DNA of 52,186 bases from Tritonibacter horizontis (lineage in GTDB: Bacteria; Pseudomonadota; Alphaproteobacteria; Rhodobacterales; Rhodobacteraceae), in contig NZ_LPUY01000087.1 of the NCBI RefSeq assembly GCF_001518015.1, forward strand, positions 1 to 52,186, read 5' to 3'. The notes under the pieces were generated by a model. It saw only the letters and a list, made by a program, of their open reading frames with translations, ran no database searches and was not told the DNA's origin. Shown here in pieces: positions 49,880-52,186 of the stretch; position 1 is the first letter of the stretch; the number at the start of each line of letters is the position of its first letter. The position numbers and the translations under genes are program-made.

Positions 49880-51118
49880 ATGAGTTACCAAGACGCGCGC
49901 GAGGCCTTTGCCGCATGGGGGGTCGACACGGAACTCGCCTTGACCGCCCTGGCGCAGATCCCGATTTCGGTTCACTGCTGGCAAGGCGACGATGTCAGAG
50001 GGTTTGAGAAACAGCAGGGCACCTCTGGCGGTGGCATTCAGGCGACGGGAAACCATCCCGGCCGGGCCCGCACCCCGGATGAGCTGCGCGCGGATCTGGA
50101 ATTTGCCTATTCCATGATCCCGGGCAAGCACCGTCTCAATCTGCATGCCTTCTACCTCGACACGCAAGAGACGCCAGACCGGGACGAGATCGAATTTCGC
50201 CACTTTGCCCCTTGGGTCGAGTGGGCGGGCGAGACGGGCATCAAGCTTGATTTCAACCCGACCTTTTTTGCCCATGAAAAGGCCGACGACAACCTGACGC
50301 TTGCCCATCCCGACGCGGGCATTCGCGATTTCTGGATCGAACACGGCAAGCGCTGTCGCGAGATCGCCGCCAAGATGGGGGCGGCCCAGGGCGGCGAGGT
50401 GGTGAACAACATCTGGGTGCCGGACGGGTCAAAGGACAACCCGGTCGACCGCATGGGGGCGCGGCGTCGGCTCGAGGCCTCGCTGGATGCGATGTTTGCC
50501 CCGGCGCATGACCGGGCGCATTTGCTGGACGCGGTCGAAAGCAAGCTGTTCGGGATCGGGGTCGAGGCGATGACGGTCGGCAGCCATGAATTCTACCTGG
50601 GCTATGCAATCCGGAACAACACCGCCCTTTGCCTGGATATGGGCCATTTCCATCCGACCGAGAATGTCGCCGACAAACTTTCGGCGGTGGCGCTCAGCGT
50701 GCAGGATATTCTGCTGCATGTCTCGCGCCCGATGCGCTGGGACAGCGATCATGTGATCCTGCTGGACGACAGCATCCGGGCCATGGCGCAGGAGCTGGTC
50801 TTTGGCGGGCTCTTGCAGCGCACCCGGATCGGGCTGGACTTTTTCGACGCCACCATCAGCCGCACAGCGGCCTGGGTCATCGGCGTCCGCAACATGCAAA
50901 AGGCCTTGCTCGAGGCGCTTCTGGCACCGCAAGAGCGGCTGAAACAGGCCGAGACCGCGCGGGATTATACAACGCGGCTGGTTCTGACCGAGGAGTTGAA
51001 AGACCTGCCCTATGCCGCCATCTGGGCCGAGTTCTGCGCCCGTCAGGATCGTCCGACGGGCGCGCTGCTGGTCGACAGTCTGGCGCGGTACCAGGCTTCT
51101 GTCACGGACAGAGGGTGA
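49880..51118 (+). CDS. rhaA: L-rhamnose isomerase, E. coli RhaA type
   Basis: 412 residues (E. coli RhaA 419). Long conserved blocks match RhaA: VHCWQGDDVRGFE, GGIQATGNHPGRARTPDELR, RLNLHAFYLDT, LDFNPTFFAHEKA, NIWVPDGSKD, DAVESKLFGIGVEAMTVGSH, LDMGHFHPTE, LLHVSRPMRWDSDHVILLDD and IGLDFFDATISRTAAWVIG. Metal ligands (E in AVESK, D and H in LDMGHFHP, D in SDHV) are intact. It converts L-rhamnose to L-rhamnulose. Rhizobial clusters with the same transporter often carry an unrelated-looking RhaI instead, so this locus mixes two known types. Confidence 0.96.
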   Translation: MSYQDAREAFAAWGVDTELALTALAQIPISVHCWQGDDVRGFEKQQGTSGGGIQATGNHPGRARTPDELRADLEFAYSMIPGKHRLNLHAFYLDTQETPDRDEIEFRHFAPWVEWAGETGIKLDFNPTFFAHEKADDNLTLAHPDAGIRDFWIEHGKRCREIAAKMGAAQGGEVVNNIWVPDGSKDNPVDRMGARRRLEASLDAMFAPAHDRAHLLDAVESKLFGIGVEAMTVGSHEFYLGYAIRNNTALCLDMGHFHPTENVADKLSAVALSVQDILLHVSRPMRWDSDHVILLDDSIRAMAQELVFGGLLQRTRIGLDFFDATISRTAAWVIGVRNMQKALLEALLAPQERLKQAETARDYTTRLVLTEELKDLPYAAIWAEFCARQDRPTGALLVDSLARYQASVTDRG

Positions 51119-51180
51119 CAGGCCCCGGCTGGCCCGCGGCGGGTAATCTTGGGTGGTGCCGCCGGGCATTGTTTGCGGTC

Positions 51181-51624
51181 TTACGATGGCGCGTCAGCGA
51201 GTTTGGCGAGCAGTCGCGCAAGCTCTGCCGCTTCGTTCGGTGACAGTCGGTCTTCGACGCAATGCAACAGCGTTTCGGCGTAGACCGGCCACATCTTTTG
51301 TCGGGTCCGCAGGCCCAGCTCGGTCAGATGGACAATCTGGCCACGCCCATCATCGGCTGCCTCGTGGCGGTCGATCAGCTGTGCCGCCTCCAACCGGTCG
51401 AGCAGCCGGGACAGGCTGTATTGCGGCAACAACAACCGCTCCTTTAGGGCGAAGGGCCGTATCCCAGACGGGCCGGCTTTTTCAAGCTCCAGCAACGCGT
51501 CATACCAGCTCAACTGCGGCAATCCCGCTGTTTTCAGGGCCCGTTCGATGGTCTCCAGCACCCTTCGGTTGGCGGTAACCAGCGCGGTCCAGGCCGCGAT
51601 CGTATGTTGGTTTGGCACGCTCAT
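51181..51624 (-). CDS. MarR-family transcriptional regulator
   Basis: 147 residues. Winged helix: LSWYDALLELEKAGPSGIRP, LKERLLLPQYSLSRLLDRLE (recognition helix) and the wing DGRGQIVHLTELGLRTRQKM are the MarR signature. It is divergent from the glutathione S-transferase gene, with two matching palindromes between them (51644-51703). It therefore probably represses itself and the transferase in response to an electrophile or aromatic ligand. Confidence 0.9.
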   Translation of the reverse strand: MSVPNQHTIAAWTALVTANRRVLETIERALKTAGLPQLSWYDALLELEKAGPSGIRPFALKERLLLPQYSLSRLLDRLEAAQLIDRHEAADDGRGQIVHLTELGLRTRQKMWPVYAETLLHCVEDRLSPNEAAELARLLAKLADAPS

Positions 51625-51643
51625 GCCTCAGAATAGACCAAAA

Positions 51644-51703
51644 GATGCAGCTGCATCAAGATTGACATCTGGCTTTCCAACGCCAATATACATGCAATTG
51701 CAT
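51644..51703. promoter_or_regulatory. Two MarR-type operator palindromes
   Basis: GATGCAGCTGCATC (51644-51657) is a perfect 14-bp palindrome and ATGCAATTGCAT (51692-51703) a perfect 12-bp palindrome. Both have ATGCA-N2-TGCAT with centres 47 bp apart, in the divergent MarR/GST promoter. They are good candidates for binding sites of the adjacent MarR protein. Confidence 0.7.
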
Positions 51704-51720
51704 TTACATTGGAGCGCGAG

Positions 51721-52186
51721 ATGAACCTTCACCTGATGAGCCACGCACTGTGTCCCTATGTGCAGCGGGCGGCGATTTCTCTTTTTGAAAAGGACGTCGC
51801 GGTTGAACGCACGACCATCGACCTGGCCCGCAAACCGGACTGGTTCCTGGCGCTGTCCCCCTTGGGAAAAACGCCGGTTCTGACCGTGGAGGGTCAACCC
51901 ATCTTTGACTCCGTTGCGATCCTTGAGTTTCTGGAAGAGAGCCAAACGCCGCCGCTCCATCCCGCTGACCCCGTGGTGCGGGCCCAGCATCGCGGATGGA
52001 TTGCCTTCGCCTCTGAAATGCTGAACGACATTGCCGGCTTTTATGGGACCAGCGACCCGACAGTTTTTGACCAGAAGATCGCGGCCATGACCCGGAAAGT
52101 GCGACGACTTGAAGACCAGTTAAGCGCCGGGCCCTATTTCAATGGCGCGACGTTTTCGCTGGTCGATGCGGCATTTGCGCTGGTTT
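51721..52186 (+). CDS. Glutathione S-transferase, C-terminus beyond window
   Basis: 155 residues visible from ATG 51721 (GGAGCG upstream), running off the right edge. The N-terminal thioredoxin-like domain shows MNLHLMSHALCPYVQRAAIS, PLGKTPVLTVEGQPIFDSVA (cis-Pro and the glutathione-binding D-S) and ILEFLEES. The C-terminal helical domain begins at about 85. The CPYVQR start resembles omega/beetle-like or bacterial stress GSTs. Likely detoxifies electrophiles under the control of the divergent MarR regulator. Confidence 0.9.
   Translation, partial: MNLHLMSHALCPYVQRAAISLFEKDVAVERTTIDLARKPDWFLALSPLGKTPVLTVEGQPIFDSVAILEFLEESQTPPLHPADPVVRAQHRGWIAFASEMLNDIAGFYGTSDPTVFDQKIAAMTRKVRRLEDQLSAGPYFNGATFSLVDAAFALV

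Noticed and set aside
1-52186. CRISPR array, transposase or complete rRNA/tRNA gene
   Set aside because: No regularly spaced repeats, no transposase frame with inverted repeats and no intact tRNA cloverleaf was seen; the only tRNA sequence is the partial one at 35124-35180.

Overview
The window looks like a high-GC alphaproteobacterium of the Rhodobacteraceae/Roseobacter type. The evidence is frequent GTG/TTG starts, ATGA and TGATG gene overlaps, phage genes resembling Rhodobacter phages and gene transfer agents (RcGTA-type spike base protein), and a rhizobium-like rhamnose ABC-transport operon. Taxon and functions are read from the sequence and from memory of protein families; no search was run.

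Region 1 (1 to about 25,010) is a tailed-phage (siphophage-type) prophage whose left part lies outside the window. A leftward early operon (938 to <1) carries small unknown genes and a structured RNA resembling the C4/CI-type antisense immunity RNAs of P1/P4. An XRE repressor (1254-1514, minus) lies between two operator pairs with consensus TACGCAAATTGCGTA, one at the leftward promoter and one at the rightward promoter, in a lambda-like layout. Rightward genes follow: Cro-like protein, early unknowns, HNH, terminase small and large subunits, portal, HK97-type protease and capsid, connectors, tail tube, tail assembly chaperones with a likely programmed -1 frameshift, tape measure, tail/fibre proteins (one with a G2-type autoprotease domain), GH19 lysin, holin candidate, D12 adenine methylase and a spike module.

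Region 2 (about 25,010-35,180) is visibly AT-richer cargo between the phage genes and a 57-bp 3' fragment of a tRNA-Leu(CAA) gene, read here as attR. It holds several likely or possible defence modules. These are an FRG-domain plus DUF262 gene pair; a CX5RS phosphatase; a leftward two-gene operon made of a helical-repeat protein and a protein with a possible PD-(D/E)XK N-terminus (the strongest candidate for an undescribed system); and an EcoRII-like restriction-modification system (Dcm-type methylase with N-terminal HTH, Vsr, EcoRII-type nuclease, probable target CCWGG). The prophage therefore appears to carry a defence island next to its attachment site.

Region 3 (35,181-52,186) is chromosomal. 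It contains an MFS exporter, an AraC regulator divergent from a TonB-dependent receptor followed by a DUF2218 gene (probable iron uptake), and a complete L-rhamnose locus. Leftward genes are rhaR (DeoR), rhaS, rhaT, rhaP, rhaQ, rhaU and rhaK. Rightward genes are a fused aldolase/dehydrogenase (rhaD) and an E. coli-type isomerase (rhaA). The window closes with a MarR regulator divergent from a truncated glutathione S-transferase, with two matching palindromic operators between them.
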